Shown here: positions 1-7,230 of the stretch, one piece after another
How positions within the stretch are numbered: position 1 is the first letter of the stretch
Layout: every line of letters begins with the position of its first letter
DNA from: Treponema sp.
GTDB taxonomy: Bacteria > Spirochaetota > Spirochaetia > Treponematales > Treponemataceae
Direction of reading: 5' to 3'
Assembly: GCA_017412405.1 (NCBI GenBank)
Contig: JAFPYB010000088.1
Coordinates: forward strand, 1-43,809
Length of the DNA stretch: 43,809 bases
Position numbers and translations under genes: made by a program
The notes under the pieces: model-generated
Told to the model about the DNA's origin: nothing
Seen by the model: only the letters and a program-made list of their open reading frames with translations
Database searches by the model: none

Positions 1-273
1 AACATCGGCCGAACGGAACGCCTTTGCGGCACGATTTGCCGCCGTTCCCCAAAAAGCCCGTTCCGAGCCACCCGACACTTTTTCGGAGGCTTTTTCCAAC
101 ATTGATTTTTGACCTTGTGCATGGCGCACATTTTTTCCCGCCATCTTCTGAGCAAATGATTTTTCCTTCACCCTCATCTTTTGGAACAAGGACGCAACCG
201 TCTTTGAAACATGACTTTTTTTCTGTTTCCCGGGATTTTTCTGCTCATTTCTAGTTTCGCTGTAAATTTCCAT
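1..273 (-). CDS. N-terminal part of an unknown basic protein, cut by the window edge
   Basis: Reading the minus strand from an ATG at 273 gives 91 codons open to base 1 with no stop, so this is the 5' end of a gene that continues outside the window. The visible part begins MEIYSETRNEQKNPGKQKK and is rich in Lys, Arg, Ser and Ala, with no membrane segment or signal peptide; it looks soluble and positively charged. I recognise no family. The case for a real gene is the full-length open frame, a credible promoter just upstream (TTGCAA, 17 nt, TAGACT ending 8 nt before the ATG) and the same orientation as nudC. The plus-strand ORF at 24-254 is its shadow. Confidence 0.6.
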   Translation of the reverse strand, partial: MEIYSETRNEQKNPGKQKKSHVSKTVASLFQKMRVKEKSFAQKMAGKNVRHAQGQKSMLEKASEKVSGGSERAFWGTAANRAAKAFRSADV

Positions 274-281
274 AGGAAAAC

Positions 282-310
282 AGTCTAATGGAGACCTCCA
301 AAAATTGCAA
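282..310 (-). promoter_or_regulatory. Probable promoter of the left-edge gene, overlapped by a palindrome
   Basis: On the minus strand TTGCAA (305-310) is followed after exactly 17 nt by TAGACT (282-287), and the ATG at 273 lies 8 nt further on with no Shine-Dalgarno sequence between. The -35 hexamer is the centre of the perfect palindrome at 295-320, so a dimeric protein bound there would cover the -35 region. Confidence 0.5.
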
Positions 311-320
311 TTTTTGGAGG
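295..320. repeat. 26-bp perfect palindrome, operator or terminator candidate
   Basis: The 13-nt arm CCTCCAAAAATTG is followed immediately by its exact reverse complement, with no loop. It sits between the end of nudC and the start of the next minus-strand gene. Its centre is the TTGCAA -35 box of that gene, which favours an operator. It could also act as a transcription stop for nudC, but no T-run follows it on the minus strand. Confidence 0.55.
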
Positions 321-363
321 CAGCCCTGAAAAAGCGATGTTTTAAGATGGGATATTACATATG

Positions 364-1146
364 TCAGCCGAACACGCCAGTTATGAGGCTGTAAGCCACG
401 GAGTCTGGTCCCGGAATTTCAGGAAGCTCGCTCCGCTTGAACCAGCGTGCGCTTTGGATTTCGTCTTCCTGCACGTTGATTTCGCCACTGTCGTACTCCG
501 CCCGGAACGCAAGCATGAGCTGGTCAGGGAACGGCCAAGACTGGCTTGAGACATAGCGCACATTCTTGACGGAGATTCCAGTCTCCTCGAATATTTCCCG
601 ATGGACGGCAGCCTCCGCCGTCTCGCCAATCTCCACGAATCCGGCAAGCGTCGTCCAAAACGAAGTGGCGCGGTTCTTGTGCTTGGCAAGAAGCAGCTCG
701 TCGCCCCGCGTCACCAGCACGATGATGGCAGGCTCCAGCTGCGGGAAGAACTGAGTTCCGCACTGGGCGCACACCCTGGCGGTAAACACGGCATCATCGC
801 GGAGCGCGCCACCGCACACGGAGCAATACCGCTTGTTCATCTTAAAATTCATCAGCCCCCTAGCCCGTGCCGAAAGCGCACCCAGCTCGTCAGACCTGTG
901 CTCGTAGAAGAATTCGCGCAGGGGAATATCCGTACACCCGCCGGGATTTGGCGTGTCCTTCTCCAAAAGAATGGCCGTGTAGTTTTTTTCCGGCTCGGAA
1001 AACCAGTCAGACGCGACGCTCAGCTCAAGACAACGCCGCATCGTTCCCTCGTCGGGAAGAGAACCGTCTTTGAGAATAATAGAATTCTCCCTGAAAATAA
1101 AATGAGTCTCATAGAACGTATTCATCTGGTTGGAAATAATAGGCAT
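364..1146 (-). CDS. nudC: NADH pyrophosphatase / NAD-capped RNA hydrolase NudC
   Basis: A 260-residue Nudix hydrolase of the NudC family, which cleaves NADH to NMNH and AMP and removes NAD caps from RNA in the cytoplasm. A four-cysteine zinc ribbon (C108, C111, C126, C129) precedes the Nudix domain. The Nudix box at about 169-191 is intact (GFVEIGE, then REIFEETGI). The NudC signature SQSWPFP follows at 201-207. Length and order match the family. The ATG at 1146 is preceded by TAAAAT ending 6 nt upstream and no ribosome-binding site, so the message is probably leaderless. An internal ATG at codon 8 is less likely. No functional link to neighbours is apparent. Confidence 0.93.
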   Translation of the reverse strand: MPIISNQMNTFYETHFIFRENSIILKDGSLPDEGTMRRCLELSVASDWFSEPEKNYTAILLEKDTPNPGGCTDIPLREFFYEHRSDELGALSARARGLMNFKMNKRYCSVCGGALRDDAVFTARVCAQCGTQFFPQLEPAIIVLVTRGDELLLAKHKNRATSFWTTLAGFVEIGETAEAAVHREIFEETGISVKNVRYVSSQSWPFPDQLMLAFRAEYDSGEINVQEDEIQSARWFKRSELPEIPGPDSVAYSLITGVFG

Positions 1147-1152
1147 ATTATC

Positions 1153-1161
1153 ATTTTACCA
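1153..1161 (-). promoter_or_regulatory. Extended -10 promoter of nudC
   Basis: The minus strand reads TGG then TAAAAT (1153-1158), an extended -10 element ending 6 nt before the nudC ATG. No good -35 hexamer is visible at 17 nt, which is usual for extended -10 promoters. Initiation 6-7 nt downstream would put the transcript start at the start codon. Confidence 0.45.
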
Positions 1162-1357
1162 CCGAATTTTGATATTTTGGAATTTTTTTTGCGAAGTTTA
1201 GAAATGCCCACAATTTTTCGCCACCACGAAAAGAATTTTTTTCCAACAATCAAAAAAATATAAAAAATCAATAGAAAAATCACCCAAAACACTTGTTGCA
1301 CGGATTTTTCTCGTTGCCACGAGGATTCGTACCTGTCCAAAAAGTTCAGCTAGCTGT

Positions 1358-1383
1358 GTCATTCCGAACTCGTTTCGGAATCT
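1358..1383 (+). repeat. Dispersed GTCAT-type palindrome
   Basis: GTC precedes an 8-bp inverted repeat, ATTCCGAA (1361-1368) and TTCGGAAT (1374-1381), then CT. The layout matches the elements at 1415-1439, 7022-7046 and 8430-8457: GTCAT, an inverted repeat, then ATC. Confidence 0.6.
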
Positions 1384-1414
1384 CAACGATGCAGATTGCG
1401 TAGATGCTGAAACT

Positions 1415-1439
1415 GTCATCCTGAACTTGATTCAGGATC
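1415..1439 (+). repeat. Dispersed GTCAT-type palindrome
   Basis: GTC is followed by the perfect 8-bp inverted repeat ATCCTGAA (1418-1425) and TTCAGGAT (1431-1438) with loop CTTGA. The copy at 7022-7046 has the same CTTGA loop with a different stem, as expected of a repeat family kept by structure rather than by sequence. Confidence 0.65.
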
Positions 1440-1519
1440 AGCATGGCACTTACTTCTAGACAGCCCCCCCCATATCATGCAAAATATTCGTCGCACGCAA
1501 CCGTGCTTAACAAATTTTG

Positions 1520-2695
1520 CTACGCAAAATATTGCTGCATTTTTGAGTCCAAGAGTTCCTGCAGGTCTGAAATCTGCTGTTTTGCAATGGATTTTGCCTT
1601 GTCGATTTGCTGGACGAAGGCGGCGAATCGGTTTTGGAGACCTAGAGGGGGAAGTGCAATTGGATAAGCTAAAATATCTGAATCTTTAATTGCTGGATAT
1701 GCAGCCCCAGTGGTTAAATCAACCATTGCATTTGTAAAATCATCATTTAAAACACAATAAAACAGATATTTTGCATTACATAACTCATTAACACGCAATA
1801 CACAAAAACCACTTGAGCCAACCATAAAATTATCATTAAATGGATTTATTGCAATGTTTCTCAAATTTGGTCTTACAGTTGAAATAAGAATGTCATTTTG
1901 ATTAATTACTTGCTGAGCTCTTGAAGGAGCTTCCAGCAAGACATATTCTCTAAAACCTGTCACTACATTTGATATGTTATCAATTGCAGAAATATCAACA
2001 TATTTTATAGTATCTGTTTTCTGAAATTTCTTTTTCACAGAAAGAATATTTCTATTTACTACAGAAGCAATCTTTTCTACTTTCCATTTACCACCCTCAA
2101 CTGGATTCTCTCCAAACATCTCGACAAATTCGGATTTGACAGCTTCATCTAGCAAAGAAAGCTGCTGCTTTTTGTTGTCGATTGCGGATTGGATTTTGTC
2201 CAAGTGGGCTGCGATTTTTTGCTGGTCGGGAAGTGTGGGAAGAGGAATTTCCGTCTTTTCTAAATCAGCCATTTTTAAGCTTTTTACAGTACCTCCTCCG
2301 ACATTTGCCATATAAATATTTTTAATCGGTTCTGAACTTAAAACATAAGCAAGATATCTTGAATCTAGTAACTCTGCTTTTGGTTTTATTGTATAAACAC
2401 CTTCCTTGATATTCCATGTTGTTGGAGTTTCTGTTAAAACTACGGTTTTTCCAATTGTCCCCGTTCCAGAAAATAAAACATCACCCTTTTCAAGATTTGA
2501 ACGTTTATTACACAATTGTAACGCTTTTGTGTTTAATCTATCTGTGTTTTCATTATAAATAATTTTTCCATTTACCATTTCTTTTATCGTCACATAGTAA
2601 AATTCTGCGTCTGGTGTATTAAGTTGGAAAAACTTTCGAGGATTTAGTCCTGTATTTAACGAATGTATAACTGTTCCTAATTGTACTTTTTTCAT
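1520..2695 (-). CDS. hsdS: Type I restriction-modification specificity subunit HsdS (orphan)
   Basis: A 391-residue HsdS, the subunit that gives type I restriction-modification enzymes their DNA target. Two target-recognition domains (about 1-150 and 205-345) alternate with conserved helical spacers: LPDQQKIAAHLDKIQSAI near 155-172 and a matching C-terminal helix (QNRFAAFVQQIDKAKSI onward). I place the start at 2695, giving MKKVQLG as in many HsdS proteins, because AGGGAG lies 7 nt upstream; an in-frame ATG at 2764 would add 23 atypical residues and overlap the lysS terminator. No hsdM or hsdR lies nearby. The gene is clearly AT-richer than lysS, which suggests acquisition by transfer. It may supply alternative target domains to a complete system elsewhere, or be a remnant. 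Confidence 0.9.
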   Translation of the reverse strand: MKKVQLGTVIHSLNTGLNPRKFFQLNTPDAEFYYVTIKEMVNGKIIYNENTDRLNTKALQLCNKRSNLEKGDVLFSGTGTIGKTVVLTETPTTWNIKEGVYTIKPKAELLDSRYLAYVLSSEPIKNIYMANVGGGTVKSLKMADLEKTEIPLPTLPDQQKIAAHLDKIQSAIDNKKQQLSLLDEAVKSEFVEMFGENPVEGGKWKVEKIASVVNRNILSVKKKFQKTDTIKYVDISAIDNISNVVTGFREYVLLEAPSRAQQVINQNDILISTVRPNLRNIAINPFNDNFMVGSSGFCVLRVNELCNAKYLFYCVLNDDFTNAMVDLTTGAAYPAIKDSDILAYPIALPPLGLQNRFAAFVQQIDKAKSIAKQQISDLQELLDSKMQQYFA

Positions 2696-2756
2696 TCCGC
2701 AGCTCCCTGTATATTGTCTTTCAGCTTCTTTTTCATCTTTCCATTCTCCGTTCTCC

Positions 2757-2803
2757 ACAAACAAAAGCCCCTTCCGCGCTTCAAACGAAATGCAGAAGGG
2801 GCT
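2757..2803 (-). terminator. Rho-independent terminator of lysS
   Basis: On the minus strand a 9-bp stem, AGCCCCTTC (2795-2803) with GAAGGGGCT (2766-2774), encloses a 20-nt loop and is followed by TTTTGTTTGT. It lies just after the lysS stop and separates lysS from hsdS. Confidence 0.75.
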
Positions 2804-2820
2804 TGTCAGCTATCGTGCAA

Positions 2821-4455
2821 TCAATACACCGACAGAATCTTCGAGAGTTTTTCCTTGCCGATTATCTTCATGAAGTTCGCGAGGCGCGGCCCCTGGTCCT
2901 TGTCGATAATCGCGTGGTAGAGCGCGGTGAAGAGCGCCTTCGCCTCAAGACCGAGCTCGGTCGCGATGGCGTACATCGCCTGCTGGCAGTCCTTGTCGGT
3001 CGGGAAGGTGCCGACTTTCGGAACGACCTCGTCGCGCACGCGCTTGACGGCTGTGAGCATGTCGCCCGCAATGTCCTCGGCCTTGGAGCCGTCGTCGCGT
3101 ATGCGGAAGCACATGTCGGCGGCGCAGTCGGGAGCGGACTCAGTAATCCAGTACCAGGCGCAGGCGCAGCGGCGGCGGAGGCATTCCTCCTGCTCTGGCT
3201 TCACGTCACCGAGAGACTTTATCACGGCGTCGATGTCGCCTGAATATGTCTGCAAGAGAGTCGTCAAAAGGCGGAATGGAACCTGGTACGGCTTCACCTT
3301 CGGCATTCCGCTCTCAATCTGTGAAAGCTCGTAGATTCTCTTCTCGCGGAGGATTATCGACTCCCTCTTCTTCTCGTCCTTCTCCTTCGGAAGCTCGTCG
3401 CCCCACACGATTCTCTCGGTGCGGTCGTACGCCTCGTAGATTGTCAAAACGTCCAAATCGAAGGAGATGGAGAACTCGTGGTCCACCTTGTTGGACGCGA
3501 AGATGTAGCGGAGGACTTCCGGCTGGTAGACTTCAAGCGCGTCCACGAGGGAGATGACCTTTCCTTTTGAAGATGACATTTTTCCCGGAACGCCCTTGAG
3601 CTTCACGAAGTCGTACTTCATCGTCACAGGAGCGTCCCAGCCGTAGAGCTTCTTGGAGACGAGTTTCGCGGTGTCGTAGCTTCCGCCCGGGCTGATGTGG
3701 TCTTTTCCGCCAGGCTCGAAGCAGACCTTCTCCTCGTTCCACCTCATCGGCCAGTCGACGCGCCAGCCGAGCTTGAACTCCTTGGAAGTGCGGAGGTCGC
3801 CCTTCTCCACGTGTCCGCAGGCATTGCATTTGTACGTGATTCCGTACTCGCCGTCATAGTCGATGATTTCCGTCTCGTCCTTGTTGCACTTGCAGCAGAA
3901 TGCGGCCACAGGCCAGTAGACGTCGGAGTCCTTCATCTTGTGCTCGTCGTCGCGGTATGCGTTCAGGCACTCCTTGATGACGTCCCTCTTCTGCATCGCG
4001 ATTCTCATTCCCTCGGCGTAGCGGTTGGCGCGGTAGCGGGAAGCCTGGTACAAAAATTCCGGGTGGATTCCCACGCGCGGAAGCTGGTTCTCGATGTCCT
4101 TCTCGTGGTGGCGCGCATAGTTCTCGTCGCGTCCGAATGTGTCCGGCACCATCGTAATCGGGAAGCGGAGGTATTTCGCAAGCTCGTCGGGGTTCGGCAT
4201 GTTTCCCGGAACCTTTCTGAACACGTCGTAGTCGTCCCACGAATAGATGAAGCGGACGTTCTTGCCCCTGTCGCGGAGGGCGCGCACAATCAAGTCCACC
4301 GTGATGATTTCGCGGAAGTTTCCGATGTGCACAGTTCCAGAAGGCGTGATTCCAGACGCGCAAGTGTACAAGTCGCGCTCGCCCTTCTCCTTGATGATTC
4401 TTGCCGCCTGGGTGTCCGCCCAGTGGCAAAGCTCGTTTTCGTTTCGTTCTGCCAT
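2821..4455 (-). CDS. lysS: Class I (archaeal-type) lysyl-tRNA synthetase
   Basis: A 544-residue LysRS of class I, which charges tRNA-Lys with lysine in the cytoplasm. Class I LysRS is typical of archaea and spirochaetes, whereas most bacteria use an unrelated class II enzyme. The Rossmann-fold signature HIGN is at 43-46, inside GITPSGTVHIGNFREI, and GKMSSSKGK is near residue 290. A cysteine-rich insertion (CCKCNKDE and CNACGHV, roughly 185-220) fits the zinc-binding element of the family. The C-terminal helical part is the anticodon-binding cage. AAGGA lies 7 nt before the ATG at 4455. A terminator follows the gene. Confidence 0.96.
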   Translation of the reverse strand: MAERNENELCHWADTQAARIIKEKGERDLYTCASGITPSGTVHIGNFREIITVDLIVRALRDRGKNVRFIYSWDDYDVFRKVPGNMPNPDELAKYLRFPITMVPDTFGRDENYARHHEKDIENQLPRVGIHPEFLYQASRYRANRYAEGMRIAMQKRDVIKECLNAYRDDEHKMKDSDVYWPVAAFCCKCNKDETEIIDYDGEYGITYKCNACGHVEKGDLRTSKEFKLGWRVDWPMRWNEEKVCFEPGGKDHISPGGSYDTAKLVSKKLYGWDAPVTMKYDFVKLKGVPGKMSSSKGKVISLVDALEVYQPEVLRYIFASNKVDHEFSISFDLDVLTIYEAYDRTERIVWGDELPKEKDEKKRESIILREKRIYELSQIESGMPKVKPYQVPFRLLTTLLQTYSGDIDAVIKSLGDVKPEQEECLRRRCACAWYWITESAPDCAADMCFRIRDDGSKAEDIAGDMLTAVKRVRDEVVPKVGTFPTDKDCQQAMYAIATELGLEAKALFTALYHAIIDKDQGPRLANFMKIIGKEKLSKILSVY

Positions 4456-4575
4456 ATATAAATCCTTGAAAAAATGATTTTTTTTTGCAATTGAAGATAA
4501 TAGACAGCTATTCTACCAAAAAGACGGACGATTCACAATGAAGGGGAACAACGCCACATTCCCGCGCCATCTGCA

Positions 4576-5745
4576 TCAATCCTTCTTTGCCCGCATGTTC
4601 ACGAGGGACAGGACAATCATCGCCACCACATTCACAAGAAGGAGCGCGATTGCCCCCACAAGCCCGATTCTGTCCGCCACGCTGCCCACAACCTGGGGCA
4701 TGAGTATTCCGCCCAGGGCCGAGATTGCAAGGAGCATGGACGTTCCGAAATCGGAGCCTTTTATGACCGAGCCTGCGTTGGAAACGCCCGTGGGGTATAT
4801 TCCCGCAAAGAAAAATCCCAGCGCGATTATGGAAAATGTTATGACCGCAAGATTTTTTGTTGAGATGAGGAGCGTGAAAAAGACGGCAGTGGCAAGACAG
4901 TCGGCAAGAATAATGTACTTCTGCTTCACCTTCGTCGAGATTATTGCCGTTGAGAGGCGGCCGAAAAGGACCGCGAGCCATGTGAACGACACCAGCGAAT
5001 TGGCGAATGTTATGGACATTATGCCCGAGTTCTTGAAGTACGTCACGAACCAGCCGTTCACGCAGTTCTCAAGTCCAAGATAGAAGAAAAGAAGAAGCCC
5101 CGAAACGTAGAAGACAGGCTCCCTCCAGAAATTCTTCCGTTGTGCGGGCAACTTTGCAGAATCGATTCCACCGCGCCCAAGCCCACCGTCCCCCGACAAA
5201 TCAAGCATAAAAATCATGACGATTGAAACTGCGGAGGCAATGCTTATCGTATACACGATTGACCGCCATGAAAGGCCGATTTTGAAATAGAATGAAAGAA
5301 TCATGGGGGCAAGGAACGCGCCTGTTGCGAATACCATGTGCAGGAGGTTCAGTGCCGCCGCGCTTCCGTCGCCCTTCTCGTTTATGTACGCATTGTTTAT
5401 GATGCTGTACGAGCCGCGGCTGATTCCCAAAAGAACAAAAAGCGCAATCATGGCCGGAACGGGCGGAATGAACGATATGCCCAAGAGCGAAGCGGGCATG
5501 AGACACGCCGTGATGACTATTGATGCCTTGCGCCCCACGCATTTTGTCAGGAACGGGTTCACAAAACTTGCAAGAAAATTTCCCACGGCAAACGCCGAAA
5601 GAAAAAGCCCTGCCGTTGAATAGTTTATTCCAGATTCCTCGATGAGATATGGAAGAATCGCGCCGACCAAAAGCACCATCGCCCCGTTCACCAAAAACGA
5701 ATAATAATTTGGATAAAATTTCCTGAAATGGATTCTGTCTGCCAT
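4576..5745 (-). CDS. MFS transporter, probable sugar permease
   Basis: A 389-residue major facilitator superfamily protein with about 12 hydrophobic segments in two halves. The first half carries the loop FLTKCVGRKASIV between helices 2 and 3, equivalent to the MFS motif A region. Overall appearance is closest to sugar or fucose-type permeases of the cytoplasmic membrane, but the substrate cannot be read from the sequence. TTGCAA, 17 nt and TAGAAT lie upstream, with the -10 ending 7 nt before the ATG at 5745 and no Shine-Dalgarno sequence, so it is probably its own leaderless transcription unit. No catabolic genes are adjacent. Confidence 0.85.
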   Translation of the reverse strand: MADRIHFRKFYPNYYSFLVNGAMVLLVGAILPYLIEESGINYSTAGLFLSAFAVGNFLASFVNPFLTKCVGRKASIVITACLMPASLLGISFIPPVPAMIALFVLLGISRGSYSIINNAYINEKGDGSAAALNLLHMVFATGAFLAPMILSFYFKIGLSWRSIVYTISIASAVSIVMIFMLDLSGDGGLGRGGIDSAKLPAQRKNFWREPVFYVSGLLLFFYLGLENCVNGWFVTYFKNSGIMSITFANSLVSFTWLAVLFGRLSTAIISTKVKQKYIILADCLATAVFFTLLISTKNLAVITFSIIALGFFFAGIYPTGVSNAGSVIKGSDFGTSMLLAISALGGILMPQVVGSVADRIGLVGAIALLLVNVVAMIVLSLVNMRAKKD

Positions 5746-5752
5746 GACTAGG

Positions 5753-5781
5753 ATTCTAAATCTTTTTCATGGCAATTGCAA
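5753..5781 (-). promoter_or_regulatory. Sigma-70-type promoter of the MFS gene
   Basis: On the minus strand TTGCAA (5776-5781) and TAGAAT (5753-5758) are separated by exactly 17 nt. The -10 ends 7 nt before the ATG, so the predicted transcript starts at or beside the start codon. Confidence 0.6.
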
Positions 5782-5797
5782 TTTTGGCGCGCCACAC

Positions 5798-5827
5798 AAA
5801 AATGGGGCCGCACAGCATGGCAGCCCC
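5798..5827 (-). terminator. Terminator of leuB
   Basis: The minus strand folds GGGGCTGC (5820-5827) with GCGGCCCC (5804-5811), an 8-bp stem with one T-G wobble, followed by ATTTTT (5798-5803). It lies 17 nt after the leuB stop. Confidence 0.7.
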
Positions 5828-5844
5828 GGTTCAGTTTTGCTCGA

Positions 5845-6939
5845 TTATTTGTTCAGCTGCTCAACAACGAGCTGACCCATTTTCTTTGTGCCGACCAGTT
5901 TTCCCTGAGCCTTCACTTCGTCAATGTGGCTTCCCGCAATGTCGCCGGTTCTCCAGCCTGCGTCAAGGACAGCGTTCACAGCATCCTCGATTTCCTTTGC
6001 CTCAGCCTCCAGCTTGAAGCTGTAGCGAAGAAGCATTGCCGCAGAAAGGATTGTGGCAAGCGGGTTGGCAAGGTCTTTTCCGGCAATGTCAGGCGCAGAG
6101 CCGTGAATAGGCTCGTAAAGCCCAGGACCTGTTCCGTCGCCCAAAGACGCGCTTGCGAGCATTCCGATGGAGCCTGTAATCTGGCTCGCCTCGTCGCTCA
6201 AAATGTCGCCGAACATATTGCTCGTGGCAATAACGTCGAACTGGCGCGGATTTCTGACCATCTGCATTGACGCATTGTCGATGTAGAGATATGAGAGGGC
6301 AACGTCGGGATAGTCCTTCTTCACGTCCTCGGCAACACGTCTCCAGAGCTGGCTTGAATTCAAGATGTTGGCCTTGTCAACGACACAAAGCCGCTTCTGG
6401 CGGTTTTTGGCGTACTCAAAGCCCATGCGCACAATGCGCTCAATCTCGGGGCGCGTGTATTTTTCCGTGTCCCACGCCGTGTTTCCGTCCGCGCTGGTTC
6501 CGCGCTCGCCAAAGTAGATTCCGCCTGTAAGCTCGCGCACGATGAGGATGTCAAGCCCGTCGCCAACAATGTTGTCTTTCAGCGGGCAAGCGTCCTTGAG
6601 CTGCTTCCACATTACGGCCGGGCGCAGGTTCGCGAACACCTTCATTCCGCCGCGCAAGCCCAAAAGAGCCTTCTCCGGGCGAAGCTCGGAAGCGAGGTTG
6701 TCCCACTTGGGGCCGCCCACAGCACCAAGCAACGCGGCGTCAGAATCCAGCGCGATTTTGAGCTGGTCTTCGGGGAGCGGTTTTCCGAACTTGTCGATTG
6801 CGCTTCCACCGGCTACGACCTTTGTGTAGTTCCACTTGTGGCCGTGCTTCTTTGCGATTGCGTCCAAAACATTCACCGCTTCGGCAACAACATCAGGACC
6901 GATTCCGTCGCCAGGAATCAATGCGATTGTCTTTTCCAT
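5845..6939 (-). CDS. leuB: 3-isopropylmalate dehydrogenase
   Basis: A 364-residue LeuB, the NAD-dependent enzyme that oxidises and decarboxylates 3-isopropylmalate in leucine biosynthesis. Visible signatures are the N-terminal IPGDGIGPDV, the metal and substrate segment NMFGDILSDEASQITGS, and GLYEPIHGSAPDIAGKD near the cofactor site. I choose the ATG at 6939 rather than 7002 because MEKTIALIPGDGIG is the usual LeuB beginning and GGAGA lies just upstream; the extra 21 residues are atypical and overlap the promoter. leuA, leuC and leuD are not adjacent. Isocitrate and tartrate dehydrogenases are relatives, but the motifs favour LeuB. Confidence 0.95.
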   Translation of the reverse strand: MEKTIALIPGDGIGPDVVAEAVNVLDAIAKKHGHKWNYTKVVAGGSAIDKFGKPLPEDQLKIALDSDAALLGAVGGPKWDNLASELRPEKALLGLRGGMKVFANLRPAVMWKQLKDACPLKDNIVGDGLDILIVRELTGGIYFGERGTSADGNTAWDTEKYTRPEIERIVRMGFEYAKNRQKRLCVVDKANILNSSQLWRRVAEDVKKDYPDVALSYLYIDNASMQMVRNPRQFDVIATSNMFGDILSDEASQITGSIGMLASASLGDGTGPGLYEPIHGSAPDIAGKDLANPLATILSAAMLLRYSFKLEAEAKEIEDAVNAVLDAGWRTGDIAGSHIDEVKAQGKLVGTKKMGQLVVEQLNK

Positions 6940-6973
6940 AAATATATCTCCATTCTGAGGTAATAACACTGGT

Positions 6974-7002
6974 ATTCTAGCACTTTTGAAACGCGATGTC
7001 AT
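6974..7002 (-). promoter_or_regulatory. Promoter of leuB
   Basis: The minus strand has ATGACA (6997-7002), a 17-nt spacer and TAGAAT (6974-6979). The predicted start leaves a leader of about 28 nt carrying a GGAG ribosome-binding site. Confidence 0.5.
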
Positions 7003-7021
7003 CGCCGAACTTCTCCCCGTT

Positions 7022-7046
7022 CATTGCCGCGCTTGACGCGGCAATC
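7022..7046 (+). repeat. Dispersed CATTGCCG-type palindrome
   Basis: A perfect 9-bp inverted repeat, ATTGCCGCG (7023-7031) and CGCGGCAAT (7037-7045), with loop CTTGA. It is related to the copy at 8430-8457 and has the layout of the two elements near 1.4 kb. Confidence 0.65.
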
Positions 7047-7081
7047 GTTTTCAAAAACGGACTGAGCGGGTGATGCGGGAA

Positions 7082-7200
7082 GCAAAAATTTTTCGCGCCA
7101 AAAAATTTTTGCCTACTGTACAGTAGGCAAAGGAATTGACAAATTCCTTTGCCGAAAAGCCTCTCGCTTGATTTTCAAGCATTGAGGCTTTTCGGCAAAG
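7082..7200. repeat. Chain of four head-to-tail palindromes
   Basis: Four inverted repeats follow each other, each sharing its last bases with the next. GCAAAAATTTTT pairs 7082-7093 with 7101-7112. A loopless palindrome spans 7111-7128 (arm GCCTACTGT). GCAAAGGAATT pairs 7127-7137 with 7142-7152. A 17-bp stem pairs 7147-7163 with 7184-7200 (arm CTTTGCCGAAAAGCCTC) and holds a further small stem. The chain lies between the divergent leuB and ripA-like genes, ending 20 nt before the latter's ribosome-binding site. Its function is unknown; a miniature mobile element or an RNA structure is possible. Confidence 0.7.
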
Positions 7201-7230
7201 AGTACAAAACAGTAATGGCAAGGAGGAGTC

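Larger units (their letters stand above)
1147..1519. other. Gene-free, AT-rich gap with repeats
   Basis: No coding frame is supported here. The gap holds the nudC promoter, two palindromic GTCAT-type repeats (1358-1383 and 1415-1439), a run of eight C (1464-1471) and two copies of GCAAAATATT (1480-1489 and 1524-1533), the second within the hsdS stop region. The short-repeat content next to an AT-rich hsdS is compatible with a recombination-prone site. Confidence 0.6.

Noticed and set aside
24-254. 76-residue plus-strand ORF at the left edge
   Set aside because: Proline- and phenylalanine-rich with no domain. It lies opposite a minus-strand frame that is open to the edge and has a credible promoter and start.
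601-1263. Long plus-strand ORF opposite nudC
   Set aside because: It mirrors the conserved NudC reading frame and has no recognisable domain of its own.
1464-1471. Run of eight C as a second phase-variable tract
   Set aside because: It lies in a gene-free gap and outside any recognisable promoter spacer, so length change has no evident effect.
2696-2764. N-terminal extension of HsdS starting at 2764
   Set aside because: The extra 23 residues are atypical of HsdS and overlap the T-rich tail of the lysS terminator, whereas the ATG at 2695 has a good ribosome-binding site.
2821-4455. lysS as a foreign archaeal gene
   Set aside because: Class I LysRS is the normal enzyme of spirochaetes, so its archaeal character is expected and not evidence of a recent transfer here.
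3697-4461. 254-residue plus-strand ORF opposite lysS
   Set aside because: A shadow frame created by the GC-rich codon use of lysS; its Val/Ala/Leu-rich composition is typical of such shadows.
7082-7200. Possible CRISPR array
   Set aside because: The repeats are inverted and differ from unit to unit; there are no equal spacers, no repeated direct unit and no cas genes.
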